Shown here: positions 8,456 through 16,678 of the stretch, piece after piece | How positions within the stretch are numbered: the stretch's first letter is position 1 | Layout of the letters: every line of letters starts with the position of its first letter | Origin: Candidatus Omnitrophota bacterium | GTDB taxonomy: Bacteria > Omnitrophota > Gorgyraeia > Zapsychrales > Zapsychraceae | Assembly (NCBI GenBank): GCA_020632495.1 | Contig: JACKFL010000005.1 | Coordinates: forward strand, 558,001-622,000 | Reading direction: 5' to 3' | Length of the DNA stretch: 64,000 bases | Notes under the pieces: model-generated | Told to the model about the DNA's origin: nothing | Database searches by the model: none | The model's input: the letters and a program-made list of their open reading frames with translations, nothing else | Position numbers and translations under genes: made by a program

Positions 8456-9265
8456 ATGATGAGAAAGACAACCCAAATGTTCGTAACAACTCTTTTCGCT
8501 CTGGCCATTCTGGCCCAAGTCCGCACGGCATCGGCCGCGGGGGTCCTCGATGAGTACTTCTCTTCAGAGGAATTTCCGGTGGAAGTGTCCGCAGATGTCG
8601 GAATCTACGACAAGTACATCTGGCGCGGGTTCAGACTGGACGGCGACAAGTCTATCCAACCGGCCATCAATCTTTCGGTCGGACCGTTCGAAGGGGGTTT
8701 TTGGGGAAATTTTGACATGCAAAGCAATGACACCCTGGACGCCGCGGAAGTCGACGGCTGGTTCGGGATCGCCTTTGATCTGGGGATCATCGACGAAAGC
8801 CTGGAGATCGTCGGCGTGTCGTTCGGTAACACTTGGTACAACTTTCCGGACGGGGACACGGGATTGGCTGAAGGGTCCCACGCGGAGGAACTTTATCTGG
8901 GCATCTCCGTGGACACTTTCTTGTCCCCCTCGTTCACGTGGTATCACGATTACAGCGATGAAGCCAGCGGTGGTGCGGACGGGAATTACTTCGTCTTCAG
9001 CATCGGCCACAGCTTCACACTGGACGAAGAAACCGGGATCTCGCTCGATATCGGCGAAGAGCTCGGGTTCAATGATGAGGCCTTTATTATGGGAGACGGC
9101 GGATGGTCGACCACCACCCTCGGTCTGACGATCCCGCTGACGGATACCGTCAGTGTTTCGCCCATGGTGGCTGTCACCGTACCGTTCGGGGATCTGGAAG
9201 ATGCCAACGACGGGAACCAGGATGACGAATTCTGGGGCGGCGTGGCCATGTCTTTTGCAAACTAA
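8456..9265 (+). CDS. TorF-family putative outer-membrane porin
   Basis: A 269-residue protein with a signal peptide (cleavage after about residue 28, TASAA) followed by alternating beta-strands with aromatic girdles, ending in a terminal strand (FWGGVAMSFAN). The early motif YDKYIWRGF is the hallmark of the TIGR02001/TorF putative porin family, whose genes commonly sit next to ammonium transporters. The likely job is passive entry of a nitrogen compound or ammonium across the outer membrane. A GGAGG ribosome-binding site precedes the start; ATG codons at 8456 and 8459 are both possible. The gene lies downstream of a leader with two terminators, so its expression is probably attenuated. The family call is good; substrate specificity cannot be read from sequence. 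Confidence 0.8.
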   Translation: MMRKTTQMFVTTLFALAILAQVRTASAAGVLDEYFSSEEFPVEVSADVGIYDKYIWRGFRLDGDKSIQPAINLSVGPFEGGFWGNFDMQSNDTLDAAEVDGWFGIAFDLGIIDESLEIVGVSFGNTWYNFPDGDTGLAEGSHAEELYLGISVDTFLSPSFTWYHDYSDEASGGADGNYFVFSIGHSFTLDEETGISLDIGEELGFNDEAFIMGDGGWSTTTLGLTIPLTDTVSVSPMVAVTVPFGDLEDANDGNQDDEFWGGVAMSFAN

Positions 9266-9279
9266 TGAGTTTTTCGTAA

Positions 9280-9303
9280 GGGGGAAGCCAGCCGGCTTCC
9301 CCC
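9280..9303 (+). other. Stable hairpin between porin and amt genes
   Basis: GGGGGAAGCC (9280-9289) and GGCTTCCCCC (9294-9303) form a perfect 10-base stem with a 4-base loop. No T-run follows, so it may protect the porin mRNA 3' end or cause partial termination. Confidence 0.6.
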
Positions 9304-9347
9304 CTGCTTAAAATAGCCAGTTAAAATCAAAAAAAGGAGGGATACCG

Positions 9348-9365
9348 ATGGAACAACAGCCGTAG
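9348..9365 (+). CDS. Possible leader peptide MEQQP upstream of amt
   Basis: A near-perfect ribosome-binding site (AAGGAGGG, 9334-9341) sits 6 bases before an ATG that opens a five-codon frame, Met-Glu-Gln-Gln-Pro, then TAG. It lies 64 bases upstream of the amt start. The strong initiation site with nowhere else to go, and the two adjacent glutamine codons in a nitrogen operon, suggest a regulatory leader peptide. No terminator was found between it and amt, so the mechanism would have to be translational. Chance occurrence cannot be excluded. Confidence 0.4.
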   Translation: MEQQP

Positions 9366-9429
9366 CTCAGGATGACCGAGGTTCAAAGAAAACATTTGAA
9401 AAACTAATTATTAACGGAGGGAACATACA

Positions 9430-10785
9430 ATGTTCAAACTTTTCAAAAAATTAACCAAGACGGTGACACTCGCCGTTTTGGCCGTGACAGCGACCGGACT
9501 GGTCGGGATGGCCGGAGCCGAACCCACGGCAGCCGAAGGTCTCGAAGCAGCCAACAACGCGCTGTTTACGGCAAACAACATCTGGATGATGGTCTCGACT
9601 TTCCTCGTGTTCATCATGCATTTAGGTTTCGCAACACTGGAATCGGGGCTAACGCGATCGAAAAACACCGTGAACATCCTGTTCAAGAACGTCATGATTG
9701 TGGCGATCGGGTTGTTAACGTACGCGTTGCTCGGGTTTAACCTCATGTATCCGGGCGACTCCTGGATTATGGGAACATTCTTCGGATTTGCCGGGTTCGG
9801 TATCTCTTCTCCGGAAGGCGCCGCTGGTTTGATCGAATACGCTGATGGCGGATACACCTACTGGACGGACTTCCTCTTTCAGGGGATGTTCGCTGCAACT
9901 GCCGCGACAATCGTTTCCGGAGCCGTTGCCGAACGGGTTAAACTGCACAGCTTTTTACTCTTTTCCGTATTCTATGTCGGTCTTGTCTATCCCCTTGTTG
10001 GTAGCTGGAAGTGGGGTGGCGGCTGGTTAGACGGAATGGGATTCTATGACTTCGCCGGATCGACTCTCGTTCACTCTGTCGGTGGATGGGCTGCTTTGGT
10101 TTGTGCTTGGATGTTAGGCCCGCGTTTGGGTAAGTATGTTAAGGGAACCGTAAAGGCGATTCCGGGCCACAGCATGCCGCTGGCCACCATCGGGGTATTC
10201 CTGCTCTGGTTGGGATGGTTCGGATTCAACGGGGGTTCCGTGTTGTCAGCTGATCCGGCTGCGACCTCGTTCACTCTGGTTACGACGTGTTTGGCCGCTG
10301 CGGCCGGTATCGTCGGCGCCATGATCATGTCAGAAATTATGCTGAAGAAGCCGGACCTTTCCATGGTCCTGAACGGATCATTGGCCGGTTTGGTCGGGAT
10401 CACCGCGGGTGCCGATTCGGTTTCCGTTGTGTCCGCAATCATCATCGGGGTGGTCGCCGGGGCTTTGGTTGTGGCGTCCGTACTCTTCGTTGACTCAGTG
10501 CTGAAGATCGATGACCCGGTCGGTGCCGTTTCCGTTCACTTGGTGTGCGGTATCTGGGGTACGCTGGCTGTCGGTATCTTCAGCCCTGATCACTCTCTGT
10601 GGGTTCAATTCGTGGGTGTTCTCGCCTACGGGGCCGCTTCATTGGTCTCCGCGGCAGTCATCTTCGGGATCATCAAGGCCACATTGGGTGTGCGTGTCAG
10701 TGAAAAAGAAGAATACATGGGGCTGGACATCGGCGAACATGCCATGGAAGCCTATGATGGGTTCCAAATTTTCACCACGACGTAA
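9430..10785 (+). CDS. amt: Ammonium transporter Amt
   Basis: A 451-residue integral membrane protein of the Amt/MEP/Rh family with an N-terminal signal segment (cleavage near residue 30) and about eleven membrane helices. The twin pore histidines are present at His215 (DFAGSTLVHSVGGW) and His370 (VSVHLVCGIWG), as are the phenylalanine-rich vestibule and the PII-contact tail (SEKEEYMGLDIGEHAMEAY). It conducts ammonium into the cytoplasm and is normally shut by PII insertion. Ribosome-binding site GGAGG at about 9416. It sits between the porin and PII genes, the classic amt-glnK pairing. Function is confident. Confidence 0.95.
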   Translation: MFKLFKKLTKTVTLAVLAVTATGLVGMAGAEPTAAEGLEAANNALFTANNIWMMVSTFLVFIMHLGFATLESGLTRSKNTVNILFKNVMIVAIGLLTYALLGFNLMYPGDSWIMGTFFGFAGFGISSPEGAAGLIEYADGGYTYWTDFLFQGMFAATAATIVSGAVAERVKLHSFLLFSVFYVGLVYPLVGSWKWGGGWLDGMGFYDFAGSTLVHSVGGWAALVCAWMLGPRLGKYVKGTVKAIPGHSMPLATIGVFLLWLGWFGFNGGSVLSADPAATSFTLVTTCLAAAAGIVGAMIMSEIMLKKPDLSMVLNGSLAGLVGITAGADSVSVVSAIIIGVVAGALVVASVLFVDSVLKIDDPVGAVSVHLVCGIWGTLAVGIFSPDHSLWVQFVGVLAYGAASLVSAAVIFGIIKATLGVRVSEKEEYMGLDIGEHAMEAYDGFQIFTTT

Positions 10786-10826
10786 ACAGGCAGTTGCGTT
10801 TTTTTGACAAATTGAATAAACGGGCA

Positions 10827-10903
10827 CTTGTGCAGGGCAGCCTCAAAGATGGACTATCCCTCCTTTCTTTGAACTTTAAGGTCAACCTTAAGCCCTGCAC
10901 AAG
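10827..10903 (+). ncRNA. Candidate three-way-junction RNA between amt and PII genes
   Basis: A closing stem CTTGTGCAGGGC (10827-10838) with GCCCTGCACAAG (10892-10903) is perfect over 12 bases. Inside it are stem 2, TCAAAGA (10843-10849) with TCTTTGA (10866-10872), and stem 3, TTAAGG (10876-10881) with CCTTAA (10886-10891) closed by a TCAA tetraloop. Stems 3 and 1 abut with no unpaired base, as in coaxially stacked riboswitch junctions. The element ends 16 bases before the PII ribosome-binding site. I do not recognise it as a known riboswitch, and no T-run follows, so control would be at translation or RNA stability. Confidence 0.6.
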
Positions 10904-10933
10904 GGCTCTGATATAAATCGGAGGAAATTCACA

Positions 10934-11275
10934 ATGAAATTGATTATTGCGATGATCAAACCGCATCAACTGCCTGCGACGAAACAGGCGCTGTTTGATG
11001 CCGGAGTCAGAAAAATGACGGTTACCAACGTGGTTGGTTGCGGTCAGCAAGGCGGTTACAGTGAAACGTACCGCGGGGTTGTTCATGAAATCAACTTGGT
11101 TAAGAAAGTCCGTTTGGAGATCGCGGTCAATGATGAGTACGAAGACATCACGATCAAGGCGATCATCAAGGGCGCCAAGACCGGACGTATCGGGGACGGA
11201 AAGATCTTCGTCCTTGACCTGCCGCGCTGCATCCGTATCCGTACGGAAGAAGAAAGCACCGTGGCGATCGGTTAA
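10934..11275 (+). CDS. PII nitrogen regulatory protein (GlnB/GlnK family)
   Basis: A 113-residue PII signal protein. The core [19 protein letters not shown] and C-terminal IRIRT motifs that bind ATP/ADP and 2-oxoglutarate are intact. The T-loop reads [15 protein letters not shown], so residue 51, the tyrosine uridylylated by GlnD in proteobacteria, is His, and residue 49, the serine phosphorylated in cyanobacteria, is Val. It therefore probably signals only by ligand binding. It is paired with amt and is expected to plug the Amt channel when 2-oxoglutarate is low. GGAGG ribosome-binding site at about 10920, just after the three-way-junction element. Called GlnK-like by context only. Confidence 0.93.
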   Translation: MKLIIAMIKPHQLPATKQALFDAGVRKMTVTNVVGCGQQGGYSETYRGVVHEINLVKKVRLEIAVNDEYEDITIKAIIKGAKTGRIGDGKIFVLDLPRCIRIRTEEESTVAIG

Positions 11276-11299
11276 ACCAAGCAGTTCATAACGGAGACA

Positions 11300-11370
11300 G
11301 CACGGAGCGCGTGGCGAGAATCACGTAAATCAGGGGTGCTTTACGAGTGTTCGCAGCCCGCGCTCCGTGC
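11300..11370. other. Long extended hairpin downstream of the PII gene
   Basis: GCACGGAGCGCG (11300-11311) and CGCGCTCCGTGC (11359-11370) are perfect 12-base complements. The 47-base interior carries further nested stems, GCGA/TCGC (11314-11317 with 11351-11354) and CGTAAA/TTTACG (11324-11329 with 11340-11345). It begins 25 bases after the PII stop. No T-run follows, so it is not a standard terminator. It could be a 3' stability element, a small RNA or a remnant of a mobile palindrome. Confidence 0.55.
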
Positions 11371-11414
11371 AGTTTCATAGACCCGACCCGCCGTACGCCC
11401 GTCAAAGTAATGCC

Positions 11415-11443
11415 TTGACAAAAATTGCCCGCAATTGTAATAT
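11415..11443 (+). promoter_or_regulatory. Sigma70-type promoter of glnA
   Basis: TTGACA at 11415-11420 and TAATAT at 11438-11443 are separated by 17 bases. The start is expected near 11450, giving a ~230-base leader. A perfect inverted repeat, GCCCTAG (11447-11453) and CTAGGGC (11461-11467), spans the expected start and may be either an operator or the first RNA hairpin. Confidence 0.75.
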
Positions 11444-11530
11444 ACAGCCCTAGTTAACCGCTAGGGCAAAGGCGTCCTCAGTGATTCCCAGCAATTCCAG
11501 CAGCAATTTTCAAATCCCAGGGCATTGAAG

Positions 11531-11575
11531 TCCTTCTTGAGCGCCGGTTGCGCGTCTTAAAGAAGGATTTTTTTT
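11531..11575 (+). terminator. Leader terminator (attenuator) upstream of glnA
   Basis: TCCTTCTT (11531-11538) pairs perfectly with AAGAAGGA (11560-11567). An inner stem GCGC/GCGC (11541-11544 with 11550-11553) and a run of eight T (11568-11575) follow the intrinsic-terminator design. It lies about 80 bases after the predicted glnA start and 105 bases before the first ATG, so glnA expression needs read-through. The GAF-GAF-ANTAR protein is the obvious candidate antiterminator; this is inference. Confidence 0.75.
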
Positions 11576-11680
11576 GGCATACTTCCGGAGGGCGGGGACC
11601 ATTCCGTATACCTTTTATCCCGGCCCCGAATCTCCGCTTCGCATAACAGATCGGGCAACACCTAACTAGGAGATAAACTC

Positions 11681-13810
11681 ATGAGTACCACGTCAAGATT
11701 CAAAGGACTAGAAGGAGAAACCATGGCAGAATTCAGCGGTTTTCAGACGATACCGGACTACTACGGCGAGAAGGTCTTCAGCGTTAAGACGATGAAGAAC
11801 TACCTCTCCGATAAAGCCTTCAAATCGCTTAGCGCGACGATCAAGAGCGGCGGCAAGCTCGATCCGAACTACGCCGGCGAAATCGCAGAGGCAATGAAGA
11901 CTTGGGCCGTCTCCAAAGGCGCGACCCACTACACTCACTGGTTCCAGCCGTTGACCGGCGGGACAGCGGAAAAACATGATTCGTTCATCGAACCGGACGG
12001 CGAAGGCGGCTGTATTCTGGAGTTCTCCGGCGACGAACTGATCCAGGGCGAACCGGACGCGTCCAGTTTTCCCTCAGGCGGCCTGAGACCGACATTCGAG
12101 GCCCGCGGTTACACCGGTTGGGATCCGACTTCACCCGCTTTTATTAAGGAAGGCCCGCAAGGCGCCACGCTGTGCATCCCGACGTATTTCGTCGGCTGGC
12201 ACGGGGAAGCCCTGGATAAGAAGACGCCGTTGCTGAGATCCATGAAGGCGCTCTCCAAAGAAATTGACCGCCTGGCCAAGATCCTCGGCATCAAGGCCAA
12301 GCAGCCGTCTTACGCGACGCTGGGGGGTGAGCAGGAATATTTTCTGATCGACCGCGAATTCTATTACCAGCGGATCGACTTGGTTCAAACCGGCCGTACG
12401 TTGTTCGGGAAGGAACCGGCAAAGCACCAGCAGATGGCCGACCATTACTTCGGCGCCATCAAAGACCGCGTGATCGCGTTCATGGAAGACATCGACCGCG
12501 AACTGTGGAAGCTCGGCGCTCCGGTCACGACCCGTCACAACGAAGTCGCCCCGGGACAGTATGAGTTGGCTCCGATTTTCGAAAACCAGAATCTGGCAGT
12601 AGACCACAACATGCTTACCATGGAAGTCATGCAAAAGGTGGCCCTGAAGCACGGATTGGTCTGCCTGCTGCACGAAAAACCGTTCTTGGGCGTTAACGGT
12701 TCCGGAAAGCACAACAACTGGTCCGTAACAGGCCCCGACGGAAAGAACTGGCTGTCGCCGGGAAGCAATCCGCACGAAAACGAACGCTTTCTGATTATGC
12801 TGTGCGCCGTTATCAAGGCCGTCGATGAGTACGCCGAATTGTTGCGTGCCGCGATCGCATCAGCCGGAAACGACCACCGCCTCGGCTCTCACGAAGCGCC
12901 GCCGGCGATCATTTCGATCTACCTGGGTGAGCAGCTCAACGATATCATCGAGCAGATCGAAAAGAGCGGTAAGGCCAAGGCCACCAAGGAAGGCGGAACG
13001 CTGGAAGTCGGTGTCGACTCTTTACCGACGCTGCCGCGCCATGCTTCCGACCGCAACCGGACGTCACCGTTCGCCTTTACCGGAGCCAAATTCGAGTTCC
13101 GCGCCGTCGGATCCGGACAAAGCCTCTCAGGCGCCAACATCGCCATCAATACCGCGGTGGCCACGGTCCTGTCTGACATCAACGACGAACTGGAAAAGGC
13201 CGGCAAGAAGAATCTCAACAAGGCCGTCCAGAAAGTCCTGCAGGACATCCTCAAGAAACATAAGAAGGTCATCTTCAACGGCGATAACTATACCGCCGAT
13301 TGGGTCAAGGAAGCCAAGAAGCGCGGCCTCCCGAACCTGAAGACGACTCCGGAAGCCCTGAAGGCCATCAGAACGCCGAAGATCGAAAAGGCGTTCGAGA
13401 AGATGGGCGTTCTGACCAAGAAAGAGTTCGAATCTCGTAACGAGATTTACCAGGAAACTTACGAGACGATCCTGAAATATGAAGCTGACCTGATGGTCGA
13501 TATGGCCCGCACGTTGTTGATCCCCGCCGCGTTGGATTACGCCGACGGTCTTGCTGAAACGATCAAGAACGTGGAAGGCATCAACAAGACCAAGTCAACG
13601 GCAACCCGTGACCTGCTCAAACGTGTCACGACCCTGACCGAAGACGCCATCGCCGCGGCGGACGCCTTGGAAAAGGTTCCGGCGGGTGCGACGGTCAAGC
13701 AATTGGCGGCCATGAAAGCGCTGCGCGCGCCGGTCGATCAACTCGAAGGTCTGGTTCCGGCGGAAAACTGGCCGTTGCCGTCATATGCTGAAATGCTGTT
13801 TATTTCATAA
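11681..13810 (+). CDS. glnN: Type III glutamine synthetase
   Basis: A 709-residue (695 from the second start) glutamine synthetase of the large GSIII class, far longer than the ~470 residues of GSI. It carries the GSIII N-terminal block (PDYYGEKVFSVKTMKNYL), the metal-binding signature GGEQEYFLID, the segment TRHNEVAPGQYELAP, HNNWSV, and the GSIII C-terminal helical extension. It joins ammonium to glutamate with ATP. Two in-frame starts each have a good ribosome-binding site: ATG 11681 (TAGGAGA) and ATG 11723 (AAGGAG); the second matches the conserved N-terminus more tightly. It is preceded by a leader terminator and followed by its own strong terminator. Confidence 0.95.
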   Translation: MSTTSRFKGLEGETMAEFSGFQTIPDYYGEKVFSVKTMKNYLSDKAFKSLSATIKSGGKLDPNYAGEIAEAMKTWAVSKGATHYTHWFQPLTGGTAEKHDSFIEPDGEGGCILEFSGDELIQGEPDASSFPSGGLRPTFEARGYTGWDPTSPAFIKEGPQGATLCIPTYFVGWHGEALDKKTPLLRSMKALSKEIDRLAKILGIKAKQPSYATLGGEQEYFLIDREFYYQRIDLVQTGRTLFGKEPAKHQQMADHYFGAIKDRVIAFMEDIDRELWKLGAPVTTRHNEVAPGQYELAPIFENQNLAVDHNMLTMEVMQKVALKHGLVCLLHEKPFLGVNGSGKHNNWSVTGPDGKNWLSPGSNPHENERFLIMLCAVIKAVDEYAELLRAAIASAGNDHRLGSHEAPPAIISIYLGEQLNDIIEQIEKSGKAKATKEGGTLEVGVDSLPTLPRHASDRNRTSPFAFTGAKFEFRAVGSGQSLSGANIAINTAVATVLSDINDELEKAGKKNLNKAVQKVLQDILKKHKKVIFNGDNYTADWVKEAKKRGLPNLKTTPEALKAIRTPKIEKAFEKMGVLTKKEFESRNEIYQETYETILKYEADLMVDMARTLLIPAALDYADGLAETIKNVEGINKTKSTATRDLLKRVTTLTEDAIAAADALEKVPAGATVKQLAAMKALRAPVDQLEGLVPAENWPLPSYAEMLFIS

Positions 13811-13835
13811 ACCGCGTTTTTTGTAAGCCTTAATC

Positions 13836-13905
13836 AAAGCTATCAGGCAGGGGAGAGCGAGTTCCGGGAAAGTTACCCGTTCGCCCCGGCCTGATAGCTT
13901 TTTTT
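13836..13905 (+). terminator. Terminator after glutamine synthetase gene
   Basis: AAAGCTATCAGGC (13836-13848) and GCCTGATAGCTTT (13889-13901) are perfect complements with further internal pairing (GCGA/TCGC, CGGG/CCCG), and seven T (13899-13905). The downstream gene starts only 18 bases later, so some read-through or an attenuator role is likely, since no promoter fits between them. Confidence 0.8.
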
Positions 13906-13923
13906 CTATCCAAAGGACACGCC

Positions 13924-14634
13924 ATGATCATTGTTATCAAGCACATCGATATCGAAGGCCCGGAGACGCTGGGCGCATATCTGCTCGACAAAGGTTTTGA
14001 ACTCAAAACGGTCGCGATGGAAAACAATGATCCCTTTCCCGAGGATCTCGATAATATTGAGGCCGTGATCTGTCTGGGCGGCCCGATGAACGTGTATGAA
14101 GAGCAGAAGTATCCTTTCCTGGCCGTTGAAGACGATTTTCTGCGGCGCATCCTGCAGCGGCAAATTCCCTTTTTCGGTCTGTGTCTGGGATCGCAGTTAT
14201 TGGCCAAGACCTGCGGCGCCAAGGTCGTGAAGTCTCCGGCCAAGGAGGTCGGTTTCAGTGACGTCCGGCTGACAGCGGCGGGCCAGGAGGATCCGTTATT
14301 CCGGGGAGTCCCCGCGGACCTGCGCGTTTATCAATGGCATGAAGATATGGCCGAGCTGCCTACCGGGGCGGTGTTGCTGGCCACCTCACAGGCCTGCCCG
14401 CATCAGGCCTGGCGCATCGGGCCCAACGCCTACGGCCTGCAATTTCATATCGAGATCACCGCCGACAGTATTCACACCTGGTCCGACCGGTATTTTACCG
14501 ATGCCCGGCAGCGGGACACCGAAAAACCGGTGATGCTGGACGAGTACCAGCGGATTAAACCGGAATTTGATCATACGGCCGCCGTGGTCTATGATAATTT
14601 CCTGGCCTTGATCAAATCCGTTAACCGCGTCTAA
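13924..14634 (+). CDS. Class I glutamine amidotransferase, stand-alone
   Basis: A 236-residue protein made of a single triad-type glutamine amidotransferase domain. The nucleophile Cys87 lies in GLCLGSQLLA, and the catalytic His-x-Glu is in LQFHIEIT. The closest general resemblance is to the GMP-synthase-like amidotransferases that lack a synthetase partner. No acceptor domain is fused, and the physiological acceptor is unknown. It could hydrolyse glutamine or gamma-glutamyl compounds; its place directly after glutamine synthetase suggests nitrogen-status or polyamine/amide metabolism, but this is inference. Ribosome-binding site AAAGGA at about 13912. It is followed 16 bases later by nadE. 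Confidence 0.85.
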   Translation: MIIVIKHIDIEGPETLGAYLLDKGFELKTVAMENNDPFPEDLDNIEAVICLGGPMNVYEEQKYPFLAVEDDFLRRILQRQIPFFGLCLGSQLLAKTCGAKVVKSPAKEVGFSDVRLTAAGQEDPLFRGVPADLRVYQWHEDMAELPTGAVLLATSQACPHQAWRIGPNAYGLQFHIEITADSIHTWSDRYFTDARQRDTEKPVMLDEYQRIKPEFDHTAAVVYDNFLALIKSVNRV

Positions 14635-14650
14635 AACAGAATCTAATCCC

Positions 14651-16330
14651 ATGCTTCGTCTGTCGCTCGCGCAAATCAATCCCGTGGTCGGGGACCTTTC
14701 GGGGAACAGCCTCAAGATCCTTGATTTTATCCGTCTGGCCAGGGACCGGGGCTCCGATATCGTGGCTTTTCCCGAGATGAGTCTGTGCGGATATCCCCCC
14801 GAGGACCTGCTGCTCAAGCCGCATTTCATCACCCGCAACATCCGGGCGATCACCTCCGTGGCCAAACAGGTCAGCGGGATAACTGCAGTGATCGGCTTTG
14901 TCGACCGGGACCGCGGCGGCCGGCTGTTCAACGCGGCGGCCGTCATCAACGGCGGGCGGATTGCCGGGACCTACTACAAGGAAGAATTGCCGAATTACGG
15001 GGTATTTGACGAGAAGAGATATTTTACGCCCGGAAAGACGCGTCATATCTTCGCGCTCGGTTATGATGAATTCGCCGTCAACATTTGCGAGGACATCTGG
15101 GTCGACAACGGCGTCTATCAGAAACAGGCCCTGCAGGGGGCGGGATTGATCATCAACGTGTCCAGCTCGCCCTATGACATCCGCAAACACAATCAGCGCG
15201 GCAAGCTGCTGAAGCGGCGCGCCAAGGAGACCGGCACCTTTATGGCCTATGTCAATCTGATCGGCGGCCAGGATGAGCTGGTCTTCGACGGAGGTTCGAT
15301 GATCGTGGACCCCGCCGGTAAGGTGCTGGCCGAAGCGCACCGGTTTGAAGAGGACCTGATCAGTGTCGACATTTCCTTATCGCGCGCCCGGGAACGCCGG
15401 TACAAGTCGTTCGATATTATCAAGCTGGGCCGGGAGGAGCATAAGGACCGGGGAAAAATTCCGGGTGTCCGTCCGCCGCGCCTGACCGCTTTGGAGAGCG
15501 TATACCGCGCCCTGGTCCTCGGCACGCGTGATTACGTGCGCAAAAACGGTTTTGAGAAGGTCCTGATCGGCCTCAGCGGCGGGATCGATTCGGCGCTGGT
15601 GGCGGCCGTTGCCGTCAAGGCCCTGAATAAGGAGAATGTCATCGGGGTCACCATGCCGTCGGGATTCACCTCGCGCGGGACACTCACCGACGCCCACAAG
15701 CTTGCCAAACGGCTGGGTATCGAATGCCGCGAGATCCCGATCGGGGACGCGGTCGACGCCTATCGCCGCACACTGGAGCCGCATTTCGCCGGATTGCCGG
15801 AAAACATCGCCGAGGAAAACATCCAGGCCCGTATCCGGGGAAATATCCTCATGGCCCTGTCCAACAAATTCGGCTGGCTGGTTTTGACCACCGGCAACAA
15901 GAGCGAGGTGGCCGTGGGGTATTGCACGCTGTACGGAGACATGTCGGGCGGGTTCGCCGTGATCAAGGACCTGTCCAAGACCCAGGTCTATCAGCTCTGT
16001 GAGCTGATCAATTCGGTCGAGGGGCCGGCCATTCCGAAGACCATTCTGACCCGGGCGCCCAGCGCCGAGCTGCGCCACAACCAGCGCGACCAGGACTCGC
16101 TTCCCCCGTACGACCAGCTGGACGCGATCCTGCAGGCCTACGTCGAGGAGCACCGGTCCCAGGCCCAGATCAGCCGCCGCCTGCCGCCGGAGATGGTCAA
16201 GGAGATCATCCGGAAGGTCGATCTCAGCGAATACAAGCGCCGGCAGTCCCCGCCGGGGATCAAGATCACCCCGCGTGCCTTCGGTAAGGACTGGCGTCTC
16301 CCCATTACCAACCGCTACCGCGAATCCTGA
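14651..16330 (+). CDS. nadE: Glutamine-dependent NAD+ synthetase
   Basis: A 559-residue two-domain enzyme. The N-terminal nitrilase-type glutaminase has Glu42 (FPEMSLCGYPPEDLL), a catalytic Lys in YYKEELPNYGVFDE and a catalytic Cys in NICEDIWV. The C-terminal synthetase has the PP-loop SGGIDSALVAAVAV, TTGNKSEVAVGY and the downstream metal/ATP contacts. It amidates nicotinic acid adenine dinucleotide to NAD+ using glutamine. The length is normal for bacterial NadE with a glutaminase domain. It lies 16 bases after the amidotransferase gene, probably in one transcript, and fits the glutamine-use theme of the region. Confidence 0.96.
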   Translation: MLRLSLAQINPVVGDLSGNSLKILDFIRLARDRGSDIVAFPEMSLCGYPPEDLLLKPHFITRNIRAITSVAKQVSGITAVIGFVDRDRGGRLFNAAAVINGGRIAGTYYKEELPNYGVFDEKRYFTPGKTRHIFALGYDEFAVNICEDIWVDNGVYQKQALQGAGLIINVSSSPYDIRKHNQRGKLLKRRAKETGTFMAYVNLIGGQDELVFDGGSMIVDPAGKVLAEAHRFEEDLISVDISLSRARERRYKSFDIIKLGREEHKDRGKIPGVRPPRLTALESVYRALVLGTRDYVRKNGFEKVLIGLSGGIDSALVAAVAVKALNKENVIGVTMPSGFTSRGTLTDAHKLAKRLGIECREIPIGDAVDAYRRTLEPHFAGLPENIAEENIQARIRGNILMALSNKFGWLVLTTGNKSEVAVGYCTLYGDMSGGFAVIKDLSKTQVYQLCELINSVEGPAIPKTILTRAPSAELRHNQRDQDSLPPYDQLDAILQAYVEEHRSQAQISRRLPPEMVKEIIRKVDLSEYKRRQSPPGIKITPRAFGKDWRLPITNRYRES

Positions 16331-16678
16331 GCGATACGCCGGGGGCGGGTGCTCTATCACTAACAAAAGCAGACGTTTTTGCTTCAGGATCAGGCCGGCG
16401 ACCCGTTCGGCGCGGCCAAATGCATAAAAATAAGGCAATCGGTGCCGCCGTTGCCCTTTAAACCGTGAAAGCCGTAGCAATTGCGGTCAAGATGTTGTAA
16501 AGTCAATAATTTGAATGGCTTGTAGCCCAGGTGGTGGGGATTTTTTAGTTGCAATCCAGGGAAATGTCTGTAGAATAATGTTCCACACCCGGGGGAAATA
16601 GATTTCTGCTTTTCTCGTAAGTGAACCTGCGCAGGTACTGAATCCACAACCATCAATCCTGTAAACGAGGATAAAGCC
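16331..16678 (+). promoter_or_regulatory. Intergenic region with promoter for the Fis-like/gltB genes
   Basis: No gene is convincing in this 348-base gap; the antisense frames that cross it are not protein-like. A promoter can be proposed: TTGCAA (16549-16554), 16 bases, TAGAAT (16571-16576), placing the transcript start near 16583. A weak CCC/GGG hairpin followed by six T lies at about 16526-16546, just upstream, and may end transcription from nadE. No sigma54 box was recognised. Confidence 0.5.

Noticed and set aside
11447..11575. glnA-type glutamine riboswitch
   Set aside because: The conserved core of the known glutamine-binding RNAs was not recognised in this leader.
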